From JAPPKS01 sp963667895 (lineage in GTDB: Bacteria; Poribacteria; WGA-4E; PCPOR2b): a stretch of DNA of 64,000 bases. Both the position numbers and the translations under genes were made by a program. This document shows, piece by piece, positions 62,214 to 64,000 of this stretch. The notes below the pieces were generated by a model. It saw only the letters and a list, made by a program, of their open reading frames with translations. It was not told the origin of the DNA and ran no database searches. Location: the NCBI GenBank assembly GCA_965223985.1, contig OZ245030.1, positions 4,588,001 to 4,652,000 of the forward strand, written 5' to 3'. Position 1 is the first letter of the stretch. Each line of letters opens with the position of its first letter.

Positions 62214-62321
62214 ATTGCCAGCGGTGATTGTCCCAATCCATTTTGCTTTATCTGACAAACGAGTGTCTCTGCAATCCATTAATTCCTTCACAGACAAAGA
62301 GATGTGATACACAACTGAACT

Positions 62322-63995
62322 ATGAGAAAACTCGCTGAATTGGCTGTGCATCAGGGTTCAGTCCATTTAATGAAGCAGCAAAACACAGCAGGAAGTTTTG
62401 AGGGGAAGCTCTCCTCAAGCACCTTTCCTTCCTGCGCTTACGCCTGGGTAAAGCTTGCTCAAAATCAATTGCCCGATCGGAAGTTAATAGATTGGTTCCT
62501 AAAGAACCAGAATCAGGACGGTACGTGGGGGCTTGATGCTGCCAATCAGCCGAGCCGAGAAGCCACCTTATTTGTGAGACTTGTCCTAGGTCAGGTTGCA
62601 AAACAGGATACTGAACCGCGAATTGCAGAATCCCTAAAACGCATCCCTGACTACCCTTTAGCGCTTGCCTTAAATAAAATAGCTTACGCAACTTTCGGCG
62701 AGTATAAGTGGGACAAGCTGACCATTCCAAGGCGCTTGCTCCCTTTTATGTCGCTGACAAAAAGATTGTTAACCAGATTCCCCGCCCTGCAATCGCTCCT
62801 TAAACCGCCTACCAATGTCCTTCCTCCCGTTGATTTCTTTAACACGCCAATGTTTGGAAGTCTGTTCATTGCAGAACAATTTACGCTCGTCGCGGTTTTC
62901 ATCATGATTGAACTCAATACAACCCGACGTCCAGAAGTCATCAAATCGCTGGTCAATTGGCTCAAGGAACACATGCTCCCTGATAACAGCTGGTTTCGGG
63001 TGAACTACATCACTTCGTTATCGGTATTAGCCCTTATTGAATCTCAGAAGGTACAAGGTATAGACGAAGACATTCAAGTGATAATTGATCGAGGCATCGA
63101 ATGGCTTCGATCCACACGAAATCCGGACGGGGGCTGTCGTGAGGCTCTGAACCTTAACGTATGGGATACCGCCCTAAGCGTAATCTCGCTTCTAAAAATC
63201 GCCGATTTCGACGGGGAAAATGTGATTCAGGGCGCATGCAAATGGTTGATCGGAAATCAGAATCCAGATGGCGGTTGGGCATTTTCTAGGATGGGAGCAA
63301 ATGAAAACCTCCCGAGCGATGCCGACGACACAGCTTTAGCCACACTCGCGTTAATCAGATCGAAAACCCTGTCTGCAGCCGAGGCAATTCAGCGTGGATT
63401 AAATTGGCTAAAGGTACGTCAAGGACGCAATGGAAGTTGGAGCACGTATCTCCCCGGTCAGGGTGATGTCGGTTGCGTGAGCATCACAGCACACGCAGTT
63501 GAGACGCTGCGCGAAGCAACTGGTATGGAATCACACATTTCCCGGGCAACCCAATGGATTAGAAGTCAAATCGCGTCCGAGGGATATTGGACGGATTTAT
63601 GGTTGGCTAAACGAACTTATGGGACAGCTTGCGCAATTATAGCCTTAATCGAGACAGGTATGAAGGAAGTGCCAGAAGTTTCACAGGGGGTGCGTTGGCT
63701 TGAATCCGTGCAAAACAGCGACGGTGGGTGGGGAGAAGACATGTTAGGCAACCGGAGAGACAGCACTATCGAACAAACGGCGTGGTGCTCACACGCTCTC
63801 TTACTTGCCAACTCTGAAAACCGCGCCGCTCAAAACGGATTGAAACTTCTTCTCAGTCGTCAAAAAACGGATGGTTCCTGGGATGCAAGTTGTGTCGGTA
63901 TCTACTGGGAGGTCATCGGAGGCTATGCCGATTCAATTTACCCGTCGGTTTTTTCGATGCTTGCACTGAATCAATATTTGAATGGAACAGAGTAG
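62322..63995 (+). CDS. Squalene-hopene-cyclase-like class II terpene cyclase
   Basis: A 557-residue protein of the prenyltransferase/squalene-oxidase repeat fold. The class II acid motif D333-A-D-D336 (in PSDADDTALA) is intact. At least six QW-type repeats are present, including QNQDGTWGL, QNPDGGWAF, RQGRNGSWSTY, QNSDGGWGED and QKTDGSWDAS. It is shorter than typical squalene-hopene cyclases (about 630-720 residues), so it could be a diterpene- or meroterpenoid-type cyclase. No signal peptide is seen; a membrane-associated location is likely. It ends at a TAG just before the window's edge. Confidence 0.88.
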   Translation: MRKLAELAVHQGSVHLMKQQNTAGSFEGKLSSSTFPSCAYAWVKLAQNQLPDRKLIDWFLKNQNQDGTWGLDAANQPSREATLFVRLVLGQVAKQDTEPRIAESLKRIPDYPLALALNKIAYATFGEYKWDKLTIPRRLLPFMSLTKRLLTRFPALQSLLKPPTNVLPPVDFFNTPMFGSLFIAEQFTLVAVFIMIELNTTRRPEVIKSLVNWLKEHMLPDNSWFRVNYITSLSVLALIESQKVQGIDEDIQVIIDRGIEWLRSTRNPDGGCREALNLNVWDTALSVISLLKIADFDGENVIQGACKWLIGNQNPDGGWAFSRMGANENLPSDADDTALATLALIRSKTLSAAEAIQRGLNWLKVRQGRNGSWSTYLPGQGDVGCVSITAHAVETLREATGMESHISRATQWIRSQIASEGYWTDLWLAKRTYGTACAIIALIETGMKEVPEVSQGVRWLESVQNSDGGWGEDMLGNRRDSTIEQTAWCSHALLLANSENRAAQNGLKLLLSRQKTDGSWDASCVGIYWEVIGGYADSIYPSVFSMLALNQYLNGTE

Positions 63996-64000
63996 GTATT

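Noticed and set aside
1..64000. Insertion sequences, integrases or tRNA genes
   Set aside because: No transposase or recombinase motif and no tRNA cloverleaf was recognised in coding or intergenic sequence by eye; a proper tRNA and IS scan was not possible.

Overview
The window is about 64 kb of a diderm bacterial chromosome with moderate GC and mostly housekeeping and catabolic genes. Pointers to a Gram-negative-type cell are a heptosyltransferase-family glycosyltransferase, a predicted beta-rich exported protein, a lipoprotein signal and a meso-diaminopimelate type MurE. Three phytanoyl-CoA-dioxygenase-like (PhyH) genes, two Gfo/Idh/MocA oxidoreductases, a TIM-barrel sugar isomerase/epimerase, a hydantoinase pair and a multiheme cytochrome are a combination I associate with Candidatus Poribacteria and related uncultured lineages. 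This taxonomic guess is inference from gene content, not from a marker-gene comparison.

Region by region. (a) 1-8.1 kb, minus strand: a division and cell-wall cluster, rsmH-ftsL-ftsI-murE-(alpha/beta hydrolase)-murF-ddl, read from a near-consensus sigma70 promoter at 8135-8162. (b) 8.3-16.6 kb: SDR, membrane multiheme cytochrome with TPRs, Gfo/Idh, PhyH and a GH116-like glycosidase. (c) 16.9-23.6 kb: STAS protein, ECF sigma factor, histidine kinase, APS kinase, rpsU, a GT9 glycosyltransferase and a coiled-coil membrane protein. (d) 23.6-37.7 kb: a defence island. (e) 37.7-44.3 kb: PhyH, TPR protein, a frameshifted WD40 lipoprotein and HyuB/HyuA. (f) 44.4-56.2 kb: CoaBC, a membrane transporter, an FAD oxidoreductase, TopA, AccD, an NtrC-type regulator, RpiA and an exported protein. 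(g) 56.3-64 kb: a Gfo/Idh-PhyH-isomerase operon, then LOG, zinc alcohol dehydrogenase, UbiA-type prenyltransferase and a class II terpene-cyclase-like protein.

The most unusual region is (d). A type I restriction-modification system is spread over about 13.5 kb (hsdM, hsdS, hsdR all plus strand) with other putative immunity genes between its subunits. These are a triple helix-turn-helix protein, a HEPN-like protein, a NACHT NTPase of the bacterial NLR type, and a tightly coupled ATPase / small partner / PIN-domain operon. Between hsdM and the helix-turn-helix gene lie a promoter-hairpin-terminator unit that looks like a gene for a roughly 75-nt RNA, and three clusters of TGTGA sites repeated exactly every 10 bp. 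A second array with 9-10 bp phasing (CTTTGAAA/CTATGAAA) and a perfect promoter palindrome precede the ATPase-PIN operon. Dispersed repeats separate the modules. My leading candidates for an undescribed system are the ATPase-partner-PIN operon and the RNA/phased-site/triple-HTH unit.

All functional calls come from reading motifs in translations by eye. No database search or structure prediction was possible.
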